Below are positions 23,301-35,001 of a stretch of 64,000 nucleotides of DNA, in pieces. Origin of the DNA: Brachypodius melanocephalos (taxonomy: Eukaryota > Chordata > Aves > Passeriformes > Pycnonotidae); NCBI GenBank assembly GCA_013398615.1, contig VZSR01000680.1, forward strand, positions 2,516,993 through 2,580,992, given 5' to 3'. Within the stretch, counting starts at the first letter, position 1; each line of letters begins with the position of its first letter. Under the pieces are notes generated by a model. It was given only the letters and a program-made list of their open reading frames with translations, had not been told where the DNA came from and did no database searches. A program made the position numbers and the translations under genes.

Positions 23301-26300
23301 GTTACACTCTTAGCCCCAGAAGCTTTGCTTTGTGGCACCACACTGCAGCCAAAACGCTAGGAGAGGTAGAAGAGGACTTGGCTGTAAACATGGGACTGTT
23401 CACAGTGGCATGAGAGGGGCCTGTGGTCCCAAGCAGCTTGGACTAACCTGGCAGTCAAGTTTAGCTTTTGCCAGGTTGGTGTCACTGGAGGCAATGCTCT
23501 CAGTTCTGTCAGGGCCACTCACTGCCTCGTTTTTATGTGCTACAGCTCGAGCACATGTGCCAGGAGTGGCATTGTCAGCACGTATCTAGGCAGTGACTTG
23601 TGCAATGGAGTGCGCTTCTCAAACATGACTGTAAACTTGTCTCGCGGAAAATGCTGTGCTGCTTTGAACAACAGTGTGATTCTCAATTTCTCTTTCTCTT
23701 TCTTGAGCATAAAAGTCACACTTAGAGCAATAGAAAACTTTTTCTCTTATTTACAGAAGCAATACACTTTAAAATAATACAAAATGTGACAACGTGTGAG
23801 GATGACATGGCTTAGACCATCATTTTTCTTTTACATATATTTGCTGCTGGATGAATAGGTGTCATACCAGGATATTTGCATTTCTAGTTTGGCTGTTGTG
23901 GGTTTCTGAAATGGGAAAGCTATGTGAGTGCCTAAGAAAACTATTCAAGTATCTTTATATCAAAATGCCTGCAGCTTTGGGGTATGCACAAATATTGCTA
24001 TTTTGACTTAAAACTAAATCAAGTCAAAACAAACCAAACTTTTTATCAAAATCATTATACTGGTGCAAATCCTATTCATAGAGCCAGACTGTGGAATCTC
24101 AAGTAAGACTAGAATCTTAGATGAACCAATTTGCAAGAATGCAAATAAAATGGATATAGCATTTCTCACTCTTAACACTGCAGACTGGATTTCATAACTA
24201 TTCCTAAAAAGTCAAAGTTTTGGGACTTCTACCACAAGAAACCTGAATCTTGGAATCTTGGAAAGTCTGAATCTTGGAAAAAGGACTTGCCTGATAACAT
24301 GAAGTGAAAGCTAGTCTTACTGCTAATGATGAGAAGGAGCATGAATGATGCACACTAGGGCCATAAAACACAAAATGATTTCAGAAACCGATTTGGTAAG
24401 AGGGAAAGGAATCGCAGTGTTAAATGTGCAATGGGAATCACTTCCACAGCCCCTCTGTATGCCAGCCCTCATGGATTTCCATTTAGCCCTGAAGACTGAA
24501 AAATCAGTTGCATTCTAACGTGAACATGTCCTTGCATGTTCTGTGAGTTGACTGTCTCCTACTGTGCTTTGTTGCTTCAGAGCTTGATTCTGTCCCTCAG
24601 TTTGGAAGAGCAGTCTCTGTGGAGGCCCAGTAATGTCAGCAGACCCATCAAGTCACATTTGAATCTGCTCAAACACTGGAAGACAAAAATAAAACTAGTA
24701 ATACAAGTGAGGCAAATAAGTGAGCACTAAATGAGTCAGTTAAGTTGTGCTGGGGGAAGATAAAAAGAAGGAAAAGATATCAGAAGAGAAGCAGTAGAAT
24801 GAGTTAATGATAACTGGGCACTGGGAAGTAATGACTAAAAAAGGGAAAGGAAAATACTACTATGAACAAAGTCTCCTTAATAAAAGTGAATGATTATTGC
24901 AAACATCTGAGGCGTTGCTGTACACTGCTGAAACCAGAAAAACAGTACATGAAACAAAGAATGGAAACCTTGGCTTTCAGCTGGATGTCAGTAGCCAAGT
25001 GTCTAACTCCTTTGGGAAAAAGGCTTCAACATCCTTCTGGGACATTTGGAAAAGCCCCTAGCCTAGCTGCTGAGCAAGTAGGAAGACACTGGGGTCCTCT
25101 GGCTGTGAAAGAGGCCCAGGTGGCAGAGAATCAGTGGAAGCTGCTGGGCAGAAAATTGTAAGTCTCAGTGAAAAGATGGTTTGTCTCCTTTACTTCTCTG
25201 CTCTGTTTTCAGGGACAAACTTTAGGCCAGAAAATACAATACAAATACAATCTAGAGCCAGATTTTTCAGACCACTATGAGAAAAACATCCTTCAGTCTG
25301 TTGGTTTTCTCATCCCACTGCTGTCCCCCAACACACCACCCACCTTCCCTTCCTGGGAGAGCCCTAAGCAAGGCAGGAGCTTGGCCTCACTTCATAGACC
25401 ATGGTACCTTTTGCCTGTATTAGTGTTGCTGGCATCTATCTGAACAAAAAGTTAGGGGAATTCTGGCTGGAGTGTTGATGACAGGTGGCTCTGCCAGATC
25501 ATAAATCCTGTTTTTAACTAATGGGTCCTCCCTAGAGATAAGCTAAGCAGTAGCCTCTAGGTGAGAGGGAAAGAAGCTCACTGGGAGCCTGTTGAAGGTT
25601 AAATATGAGCTAATGGACTTCCTTTCTGCTCTGTGCAATCTCCACATGGCACAGATCTAAAGGGGAGCTGACAGCTGGAGCAGCTTCCTCCTTCCTTTTC
25701 CAGAACAACTGTCCTGCAACCATGCACCACCCTGCACACCAGGAGGTTTGGTAGCATTTTTCTTCTCCTGCCCAGAGCAGCAGGCAGCACCTTAAAGCCT
25801 GAGGTCTCAAGAGACAGAGCTAATGAGAGGAGCTGCAAGAAATCAGGGCAGAAGGAGGGCACAACCAAGCAGAAAAGATAACACATGACACAGGGTTTGG
25901 CCCTCCTTGTTCAAAAGGTTCAAAGGTGTTCTCCAGTCACAGTGTGCAGCACCTGGCCAGCATGGCTGAGGCATACCTGCTTCTGTTGGCAAGGGCACAC
26001 CACAGGCTGGTGTGTGTTTTATCCAGCCATGTTTCCTTCCCAGCTTTCTTACAGCAGCTTCAGTGGGATTGGCTTGTGGCTGAACAGGCCCTGCAATCAT
26101 GCCTGTGGCCTTCTCTACACATTCACCATTTCCTTCCTTATCTTTTCTAGTTTCCATCCATTGCACTCACGTCTAGTGGAGTATTGGAAAAAACAGAATG
26201 AGCTGGAAGAGAATAGCTCTAAAATGGGTTGTGGTCTTGGGCAGATACTTACTGGTTGAGAGGTTTGAGGGGATGGATCAAGGCCTGTATTTGTAAGGGC

Positions 26301-26819
26301 CATTAATCAAAGTGCAAGGAAAAGCAGCTATCTGTGATCCCAGAAGGAACAGATGTTGAAAGTCCAGGCAAAAAAATGAAACTTGGTACACACATCTTCA
26401 CCAGGATGTCTGTGGAGAAAAATTGCAATGGCACTGCAGGATGCTGAGGACACACGGGACCAGATCTGATCCAGAGCCGTGTCGGGGGGCAGATTCTGTA
26501 CAAGCCTTTGAGGCAGCTTGGAGACAAATGAAACTGTGATGGGACACCACGTGGGTATCCATGGGCTGACAAAATGATGACCAGCTGAATGGGTATCAAA
26601 GAAGACCAATGACATAAGTGATAAAGTGGCTGCAGGGACTGATTAATGAAAGGAGATCAAAAGAAAGGATGGTAATATCTAGGCAAATAAGTGATACCTG
26701 TGCATAAAACACAAACAGCCATCCAGGAGAAAAAACTGTTTAGGGGAGTACACAACATGGGTGTAACCAGAAGTAATTGGGTGAAACCAGACAAATGAAA
26801 ATATAGGCCAAATATCTTC

Positions 26820-26990
26820 CTGATCATGGGGACTTTCTGGATTGTGAAACAGACTCAAAAAGAAAGAGGGGCAAGCCCCATTACCTGAGGCATTTAAAAG
26901 AAAAATCATACAAGTGCTGTAAATCCTCTGCCATTAGGGGAGCAGAGTAGCTGACCTAACAAATCTTTTCCAACTCAAATTTCTATATTT
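26820..26990 (+). mobile_element. Old CR1 LINE 3'-end remnant
   Basis: It ends AACAAATCTTTTCCAACTCAAATTTCTATATTTGAT, which is the plus-strand 3' end of a CR1-type element. ATTACCTGAGGCATTTAAA upstream also fits. The element is old and its left boundary is unclear; it may start earlier than 26820. Confidence 0.6.
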
Positions 26991-27137
26991 GATATGAAGA
27001 ATCTCAAAAACCTCCAACTTGCCATGAGATGGAGAATAACAACCCAGCTCTTGGGGAAAGCCAGTGGTAATCATGTAGGTAAAAAGGCAAAATGTCATGG
27101 TGATGAAACAGAGAGGATAAGAGGGGGGAGAGAGGCA

Positions 27138-27655
27138 ATGCCCTGTATTTGGCGTTCAGTTTTGGACCCCTCACTCTAAAAAGGACATTGAGGTGCTGCA
27201 GCATGTCCAGAGAAGGGCAACAAGGCTTGTGAAAGGTCTAGAAAACATGTCTGATGGGGAATGCCTGAGGGAGCTGGGGTTGTTTAGTTTTGAGGAGGCT
27301 CTGGGGAGACATCATCGCTCTCTGCAACTCCCTGACAGGAGAGTGGAGGGAGGAGAGGGCTGGTTTTTCTGCCATGCCTGCAGTGAGAAAGCGAGAGGAG
27401 GTGGCCTTAAGCTGAGACACAGGATTTCTAAACTGGATATGAGAAAAAAAAATCACTGTATGGGGGCATCAGGCATTGGAAGGGGCTGCTCAGGGAGGTG
27501 GTGGAGTCACCATCTCTGGATGTGCTTAAGAGGCATCTGCAGCTGACACCAAGTGATACGGTTTAGTGATTTAGGGTGTACAGTAGTGCTGGGTTGACAG
27601 TGGCACTGGATGATCTCAAAAGACTCTTCCAGCCTTGATGATTCCATGACTCTGA
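27138..27655 (+). mobile_element. CR1 LINE 3' portion with decayed reverse-transcriptase ORF end
   Basis: The order TTCAGTTTTGGACCCCTCACT, AAGGACATTGAGGTGCTGCA, GTCCAGAGAAGGGCAACAAG, GGGAGCTGGGGTTGTTTAGT, GGAGGTGGTGGAGTCACCATC and GGATGATCTCAAAAGACTCTTCCAGCC is the CR1 ORF2 tail plus 3' UTR on the plus strand. The open frame at 27193-27546 keeps the familiar QRRATRLVKGLE phrase near its start but is frame-damaged later. It is a dead LINE copy, not a host gene. Confidence 0.9.
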
Positions 27656-28289
27656 AGAGCAACAACTCTACTTCAGCAGTTCAGCTATGCTGAGGGAAGA
27701 CAGTAAATATGAGTCCTTCTTTATTGAGTTGGCCCTATATTTAAAAAGGATCATTGGTTGCTAGGCTGGGAGGGAAGAGTATCTTCCTTCTCTCTCCCTC
27801 CTCCCATTTAGTTTAAGGCCAAAATGAAGCTGTAAGAGGCTGCAAAGAGTGGGTCCTGGTTTGCGAAATGGACCAAAGGGTGCCTACAGCAGCCTCTTGG
27901 CCCTGCAGGTTAACCAGCTCTGCATTCGATGCCAGCACACCACGCTTCACGCAGGCACCATGAAATATGAGCTAAGCCTTGCTTTGAAAGCACCGCCGTT
28001 GGATTCCCTCTCGTTTGCCATTTTTGGTAGCAACAAATCACTCACAGGAGCCTACCCTATCCCAGCGCACAGCATCCTTCCAGCAGACTCGAGAGGCAGC
28101 TCTGCCTTGCAGCCCCACGGGTACAAAGCAGTGCTCTGCTCCCAGGCACCTTCAGGCCTTGCAACAAAGTGGGTGCATCTAAAAACCAGGCAGGACACCA
28201 AAAACCGCCTGTAAAATCACAGAGAGATTTGGACGAAGAGATGGCCGAGGTGTTTTTCACTTTCCCCCCGCTCTTTTCACTCCCATCAC
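27656..28289. other. Intergenic DNA upstream of the ETV6 CpG island
   Basis: Mixed sequence that rises in GC toward the right. The plus-strand open frame at 27849-28214 matches no family I know. No repeat was identified. Confidence 0.45.
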
Positions 28290-28616
28290 GAGGGCTGGGG
28301 CTGTACTGTCCAGGAGCCAGACAGAAAGCGGCGCTGAGACCATCGCGGGTGGAAATCGCGCACAAGGCAGGGGTTTATATCCACCCGCTGCGAGCGATAC
28401 AAACACATCCCTGAAAGCCTGTGCTGGAGCGCCCGCGCCGGGCTCCGAACGCAGGGCCAGGCCGGGCTGTGAACACGGGGCCGAGCCGGCGGCGCCTGCG
28501 GGGTCTCCCCGTGCCCGCGGCGGCCGGGGCTGCCCGAGCGGCGGCGGAACAAAGCTCGCTGCGCTGCCGCCGCGGCCCGCCCCGGGACCGCCGCTCCGCG
28601 CTTAAAGGGCCCGCGC

Positions 28617-28626
28617 GGCGCCAAAC
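28617..28626. promoter_or_regulatory. E2F-like site
   Basis: GGCGCCAAAC contains GCGCCAAA, the complement of the E2F consensus TTTGGCGC. It lies within the CpG island, about 0.7 kb upstream of the ETV6 start codon. Motif match only. Confidence 0.35.
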
Positions 28627-28824
28627 GGCACCGGCTTGGCTACGGCCACACGGCCCGGCCGCGCCTTTCCAGCCTCCCCACAGCCATGGCCGGCCCTTAG
28701 CGGCACCTCGGGCTCCGGCCACAGCGAGCCGCGCTCCCGCTCTGCCCGCGGGGCACAGGCGCTGGGCCGGCGGTGGCGGTGCTGCCGGCGCGGCGCCTTT
28801 AAGGGGCGGTGCGAGTGCCGGGAA

Positions 28825-28850
28825 CCCACGTCACTTTCGGCCCCGAAACT
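28825..28850. promoter_or_regulatory. CRE-like half-site next to an inverted repeat
   Basis: CCCACGTCAC at 28825-28834 holds a CRE half-site (ACGTCA). It is followed directly by TTTCGG-CC-CCGAAA at 28835-28848, a perfect six-base inverted repeat around two bases. The pair sits in the promoter island and may bind bZIP and GAAA-recognising factors. This is motif inference. Confidence 0.35.
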
Positions 28851-29334
28851 CCGGATCAATGAGCGGCGGCGCGGGGCGGGGCGCAGTGCCCGGCCCGGCC
28901 CGGCCCCCGCTGCCGCCTTTCGGTTTCTCTCTTTTCCAGGAAGGAAAACACCGGCGGGCACCGGGGCCGCGCCCCCCACCCCCCACTTCCCTTCCCGCGC
29001 ACTCCCGCGCCTCCTCCCTCTTCCCGCGCGCGCACATCGCCCCTCACGCGGAGCCGCGAGCACGCGCAGGGCACGCGCAGGGCGGGGGGGGCGCGCGCGC
29101 CCGCGGGGAGCGGCGGCAGCAGCGAGGAGCGGCCCTGGCCCCGCGGCCCCGCGGCCGGACCCCCCCGCGCCACCGCCGCGCCCGCCCCCGGCCGCCACTT
29201 CCCCTTGAGGGGACGGGCCGGGCCGGGCCGCGCCGCCGTGCCGGGAGAGGAGCGGAAAGTGGGGAAAGCCCGAGAACTTCCCGTCTGCCCGCCCGCGCCT
29301 GCCCCGCCGGGCTCCGCCGACTCCCTCCAGAGAG

Positions 29335-29367
29335 ATGTCCGAGGCTCCTGCTCAGTGTTGCATCAAG
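29335..29367 (+). CDS. ETV6: ETV6 (TEL) first coding exon, 11 codons
   Basis: The exon encodes MSEAPAQCCIK and stops at an AAG|GTAAAG donor at 29368. Human ETV6 begins MSETPAQCSIK, and its first exon also carries exactly 33 coding bases ending in phase 0. That match in length, phase and sequence is the basis for the call. ETV6 is an ETS-family nuclear repressor with a pointed (SAM) domain and a C-terminal ETS DNA-binding domain; both are encoded by later exons outside the window. Two changes from human are seen: Thr4 to Ala and Ser9 to Cys. The -3 base of the start is G, giving an adequate context, and the surroundings are a strong CpG island. The gene runs rightward, diverging from the ZAP-like gene about 29 kb away. 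Confidence 0.9.
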
Positions 29368-32284
29368 GTAAAGCCCCGTCCCTCCGTCCGCCCGGCCCCT
29401 GTCAGCGCGGGTCGCGCGCGCGGCGCCTCGGGGCGGTGGGCTTCGCCGCGGTTCGCCCTGGGTTCTTTTGGTGGAAATAACTGGTTTTCCCTCTCGTGTT
29501 TTTGGCCCGGGCGGGCGAAGAGCGGCCGCGGGGTGCGTGCCCCCCGTTTGCGGGCTCTCCCCGCGCCCTCCGGCCGCGGACGGGGACGCGGTGCCGCGGG
29601 CTGGGCTGTCAGCACCCTGCGCTGCCCGGGGACACGGCGGCGGGCCCGGCGCTGCTGGCGTGGCTCTCCTTCACGGAGCTTGGAGGGAGCCCCGGAGCCC
29701 GGCCCGGCCCGGCCTCCCGCGGGCTTGGCTGCCCGCCGTCCCCGCCAGCAACTTCGTAGAAAGTTTCCTGCCGTCGAGGAGATGCAGCCGCTGCTGCTTC
29801 CACCGACAGTGGATTGTGAGGCTTTCTTTATAATTTTTTTTTCTTTTAAATTTTAATTTTTTACCCTTGTTACCCGTATTAGTAGTGTTTATTTTAGTAG
29901 TTGCAATTCCTGGCATCGCTTGCCGGTGGCAGGTAGGGGAGCCAGGGCTGCCAGCCCGGCCGCGCTCCAGCAGGGGCTGGGGGGATGTGTTTCCCCGTGC
30001 CTTGGCCTGAGGAAGAAGGGCTTACCCCGGGAAGTTTATCGTTTTAAGTGGAGGCGGCATGAAGCTGAGACAATGGAAACAAAATTGAGTTTCCTTTTTT
30101 GTCCAGACCCTTCCTATCTAGCAGCCCACTGCTTTCCTCTCTCCTTCCCTCACTCCCCGGTTTTGCATTTTATTTAGGAGTCGCTTTGTCTTGTTGCAAG
30201 CCAGGAATCTCCCTTCTGCTCGTGACTAACTGTGCCCGAGTAAGAGATCTTTAGTGGTTGTCCCTCCCTGCCTGGAAGAAAGAGGTGACTTCCAGACTCC
30301 TCTTTAAGGGGAAGAGCCTGGAATAAACACTTATTCAGCGTGATGCTCTTTTGTTTGCTTGTCCCGTGTGTATGTACGGGGGAGTCTTGCGTTCTGTATG
30401 GTGGGAACACAATTTGAAAACTTCTGGGTGTATTTTCTCTTGCTGAGTTAAACGCAGTCAGGCCCGTGTCCCGTGAAGTCTCGTGGCTTAGAGTCTAGTT
30501 TGACTTTTCATAACACACACAGGCAAACTGGATAACGGGGTATTGTATGCGTGTTACTGTATGGTGAAATGCTAATGCAGGCAAAACGTGTTCTATTAAC
30601 TCATTGGGTCCCTAAAGAAAGCTAAAGTGAGATATAGCTGCTGGTTTTTTCTGGTAAACCCTGTGGAAAGGTAGGATGTGTTCTCTGGGCCGAAGAACAC
30701 AGATAAAAGTCACAAAAAAGTGGTGTCATGAGCTGTGTTTCCTTGTTTTCGACATGTCATTTTGAAAACAGGAGGCTTACTTCTGCTCTTACTGAAATCA
30801 GCAACCATCCTGGTAATTTCAGGAACTGTAAAACTGGTCCTTACCCAGCGTCACGAAGGTATGTTATAGAATCGTGCTGTAAGTAGTCAGCTTCCTAGCT
30901 GGAGAGACACAACCTTCTCCTTCAGTCTCGAAATGAATAAATGCCACATTTTCATTACATTCCAACAGTTACTGGAAAATTGATTTTTTTTTTTGAGAAG
31001 TGACCAATTCTAAACATCATGATCTGAACCTGTTTTTGAAAGTACTGTTTGTTTACGTGTAGAAACTGCTGTTACTGGCTATTTTATTAGTTTCAAATTT
31101 TAAAAGTAAAACTTTTCCGACAGAAACGTGAACTTCAAATGAAAGTGTTTCTTCACCAGTCTAAAATTCCAGCTGTCAGTGGTTTTTGGACACTTTTTAA
31201 ACCAGGTGATAAAGGTGATTGCATTCAGCAGCTGCATCTAATAGGAGCTATTTAAATGGTAGTTGATTATATGAGTGCACCTGATAGTTTCTTCAGTCTT
31301 CCAGTCTGGCACCTGAGGTGGAATGTGATACTGAGGCAGAGGAAAAAGCCACACAGAGTACCCCACCTTCTCTGCCTTCTTCTAAAAAGTAGGCAAGTGT
31401 TGTGCTACACAGGTGTCACAAAGTTTCACTAGGAGCCTGTGAAGGAGGGGAAGTGGTGGCGCTGGTGTTTGTCGTTGGTGTTCTTTCTTCCCTTTCCTCT
31501 TCCAGTTTGTGCCAAGGGTGCAGGCAGTAAATGCCACAGCACCTGGGGTGATGAACGTGGAAAGTTTCAGCAGAGAGGGTGAAGGCTGGTGCTTTGTTTG
31601 TGCCTGAGCTGCTTAGCCCACAGTGTTTATATCTCATAGTTCTAGAGAAGTGCTCTAATCAGATTTGAGAAAACTTTGAGGAGGTGAAGTTTTGGGTTAT
31701 ATTCTATTACTGGTAATCAGTATAAGCTTGAAGTAATATCTTGGTTTGTGTTTAGCAGTTATCAGTACGTGTGTGTGATTGTGTATCGATATGTGCTGGC
31801 TGCCTCCTAAGAGATGAAAAATACCTTGCTGATAGCCAGACCTTGCCAGCACTTGGGTGTGTGCTTGCCTGGCTCATGGCAAACAGACCCACCATGCAGT
31901 TGTGGCAGGGAGGTTAAGTGTGTGCACAGGGTCTAAAGCTGCATCCTGGGGTTTAGAAAAATAAAATGGGGGGTGAGAGATGAGAGTGAACATGGGAGCC
32001 TCAGTGTTTGCTACAGCTTAGGGTGGCAGCTTAGTCTCTGCTTGGGCTGGGAGGCTTTGGGGTTGTGGTGAACTCCAGTCTGAGAGGGCTTGAGGGCTTT
32101 GACTCTGAGGTCGGTTGGGAAGGGGTATCTGCTGTGGTTGTCGTAGTAGGACCTTTTTCATAGATGAATATCTGTGTTGGTGTAAACCTGTTCCTCTGAT
32201 CCTGAGCCACAGTAGTTAGCTGATTATATTGTTGTAAATACTGCCACGACGTTGGCACTCATTACAGTATTGGCAAGTGATCCT

Positions 32285-32345
32285 TAAGGCCTCACCTCTC
32301 CTCCCACAGATGGGAGAATTGAGGCACCAGGGGAGTGTAAACATC
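32285..32345 (-). mobile_element. Possible MIR-like relic
   Basis: CCTCCCACAGATGGGAGAATTGAGGCACCAGGGG resembles the antisense MIR phrase CCCATTTTACAGATGGGGAAACTGAGGCAC. It is diverged and short. Confidence 0.45.
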
Positions 32346-33870
32346 TTGGCAAAGATGTACAGGAACAAAAACTCAAAGGGAGACAGGACTAGCAGTTTAG
32401 ACACAGATGATGATTTTTGTGATTGATTAAGGTCTATGTGGTGGTAAGTTCTGTTTAGAATCTCACCTAGAGCTTTCTGATTGTCAGGATCTCCTTATTT
32501 TTTTTGCCTGCAATGAATATACCTTGAGAATATCACTGTGGCGTTATATGGTGATTCAAAATACAGCAGGCAAGTGGAAGGCTCCTGAAGAGCACAGTTT
32601 AATTTGTTTATCTTTTATAAATATGACACTTTCAGTTGCTTAGTCTGACTTACTCTGCAGCCATACAATTGTGCTGACACGAGTGTGAAGTTGTGTGGGA
32701 ACTAAAATTTGGGGCTATGGGGACCCATCAGCTGCTTCAGGTCTTGCAGACCAGGACTTCTCTGAGCCCAGGGTCCCTCCCTTGTGTGCACCTGGCTGAC
32801 GCTTGAGCTGAGAGTGCTTTCTGTGGGCAGCACTGAAGGCACAGAGCCCCACTGCCAGCCAGATTTCACAACTGGTTTCAGTGCAGATTTTATGTAGATG
32901 CACGCTGGTGGATATAGGTGCTCTCTCTTGTGTTGAGCTCGGTGGGGTAGCTGCAGGAGTCCTTCAGCACAGGATCCTGTAGCTGAAAAATGGCAGAGGA
33001 AAGAAAAAGCTGAAGGGCAAGGAATCAGTTTAGTGTTTGAATTTTCAATCTTAACTGCCTTCCCCTGACTAGCTTAATTTTTGGATGGTTGGTTATGTCT
33101 CCTGATATCTCATTCATGCTGTTTCTGCAAAGAGCCCTCTCTCACTGAAGGCTTCCCATGCTGAGGGACTGTTCAGCACCACATGGCCAGAATCCTGTTG
33201 CCCTCAGCCAAGGCTGAGTATCTGTTAGTGCAGAGCATGCTCCTTAATGTTTACTTGTGTACTAGGAGGAGGATCCTTCTGTTAGTGTCAATGACAAAGC
33301 TGTCATTAAATTCAGTGGTGTAGGATTGAGTGGTAGGAGACCAGTGTTTGGAAGTACATACTATTTAACACCTGATTAATCACTTAACTCCTTGGCACCA
33401 AGTAAATTGAATCCTTCTGAAGCAAAATTTTACTAGCAGTGCCCCAATTAAACACTGGTCATTAGCATTCACTGTGTCATTACACAGGTGAAGTCAGTTT
33501 CCTGGGAGGCAACCCATTAAAAGAGCAGCTTGAATCCGAAATGCCCCAGTGAAAGAGTATACTTTAATGATAATTTATATGTATATTGCAGCATGCATCC
33601 CAAAGTGACTTTTGGAGGGTGGCGGCTGAACGGTGCTTTGCTGATAGAAACGATGATAGGAGGGAGATGAAGTCTTCTACAGTGACACAGAAGGAATCTT
33701 TGTGCCTTTTAGAAAAGCTATCTGGGTCCTTGAGTGCTTGTGTTCTGAGTTCTTCTGTCAGAAGCTCTCCTAATAACCTGCTTGTTGCAGGAAGGGGGGA
33801 GAGCTAAGGTAATTGGTGTTTTTGGCCAGTAATATAGTTTTGAGACCTGCTGTCCAAAAATTGGCTAATT

Positions 33871-33950
33871 TGTTTTTGGGTGGGGTTTTTTTGTTTGTTT
33901 GTTTGGGGGGGGGGGAGTTGGTTTGGGGTTTTTTTGCATGTTTGTTTTGG
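33871..33950. repeat. G/T-only low-complexity tract with a G homopolymer
   Basis: The plus strand is G and T only over most of its length, with an 11-12 base G run near 33905-33915 and GTTT repeats. It resembles the tract at 18364-18476 and could form G-quadruplexes. Confidence 0.8.
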
Positions 33951-34029
33951 AATACTTTGTAGTTCATTGCCTTCAGCTGGGTATCCCCAGAGTACCAACA
34001 GCTCAAAAGCCAGTGCTTCTGAAAGTGAT

Positions 34030-34118
34030 TGCCTTGGCCTTTGCTTTCCCTATCTGTGAAACAAGGATAAAATAATAAATGTACCTATGCAGGGCAGTAG
34101 CAGGGCTAAGTACTTGTG
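34030..34118 (+). mobile_element. MIR-like ancient SINE relic
   Basis: CCTTTGCTTTCCCTATCTGTGAAACAAGGATAAAATAATAAATGTACCTATGCAGGG follows the MIR order: CAGTTTCCC, then ATCTGTAAAATGGGGATAATAATA, then GTACCTACC. Diverged but in register. Confidence 0.6.
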
Positions 34119-34981
34119 ATGCAGCATAGAAACAAACTGTGTTTGTTACAGAAATCGGGGACAATGATGTGATTTGTACCTGGCTTTTAGTTCACATAGT
34201 GTTTTGGGGGCAGGGGTGTGGTGGTGGCTGTTTGGCTGTTGGCTTTTTTGGTGTGGGCCTCTGCTGAGCAGTCAGAGCAGGATCTTGCAGCTTCGGTGTG
34301 TCCTGGTGTCTGGATCAGCCACACGTGGGCAGGGTGGTGTTTCTGTGCCCACAGCCTGCATGGAAGGCGGTTTTGGGAGAGGCTGGCACGTGTTGCTGCC
34401 ACAATCCTGTTCCTGGCCCAGGGCAGGAGCACCTGGGAGGGATGGCAGGCAGATGTGGCTGCCAGAGCTGTCCCCTGACCACCTTCCCCTGGCCACCACC
34501 CTTCCCAGGGCTCCCTGGAGCTGGATGAAGAGCAGGCTGCATACACAGTAGTTCCAGGTGTTGCTCTTTTCTTGGTGAGGACAGGGGATGATGATGAACT
34601 GCTGGCATTGCCACAACAATTAATTTTTAAGTTGCAGTGTGTCCCTGTGCCATCCCAAGGGGAGGAGCCCATGGGTGGGATGTTCCTCTAGGCAATCGTG
34701 AAGCAGCCAAACCAAATCCAGGTGTGTGCTCGGGTTCAGCCTGAGCAAAGAGACCGGACAGGCCACCAAGGCTTCTGTGCTTTTAACAGTCGAGTTGGGC
34801 CTATTGATTCCTGCTCCTGTGGGTTATTTTTAGGTCTGCAACCCATGCCAAATTTAGACCATACTGGGTCTGATGTTGCTGAGTTGTCTTCAGGCAATGT
34901 TTGGTTGAAGCACAGAAGAGAACTGCACTCTTCATCTACTTTAGTAACATGTGGGACTCAAGCCTAGATTATGGTAACTGC

Positions 34982-35001
34982 TTTTTTTTTTTTTTTTTTA
35001 A
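34982..35001. repeat. Poly-T run
   Basis: A run of about 18-19 T on the plus strand with no recognisable retroposon body beside it. Confidence 0.8.

Larger units (their letters stand above)
18761..26819. other. Intergenic DNA without a recognised gene
   Basis: The stretch holds two MIR-like relics (listed separately) and a purine-rich patch near 22315-22378. It also includes a GC-richer patch at about 20500-20990, with open frames of 90-132 codons on both strands that resemble no known protein. I see no paired splice sites with a family match, no tRNA and no CpG island. Confidence 0.45.
28290..29334 (+). promoter_or_regulatory. ETV6: CpG-island promoter and 5' UTR of ETV6
   Basis: CpG density is very high from about 28290, through the exon, to about 29750. 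The sequence has many GC boxes (for example near 28871-28882 and 29080-29095) and no convincing TATA box at a clear start site. The transcript start cannot be fixed by eye; the human gene has a long GC-rich 5' UTR. Long open frames here (up to 316 codons on the plus strand and 198 on the minus) are produced by high GC and show no family match. Confidence 0.7.

Noticed and set aside
27193..27546. 117-codon open frame with reverse-transcriptase-like start
   Set aside because: This is the decayed end of CR1 ORF2, with later frame damage; not a host gene.
28421..29371. 316-codon plus-strand open frame across the ETV6 CpG island, and a 198-codon minus frame over the same DNA
   Set aside because: High GC makes stops rare in all frames. 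The predicted proteins are Arg/Ala/Pro/Gly-rich with no family match, and the true start is the 11-codon ETV6 exon.
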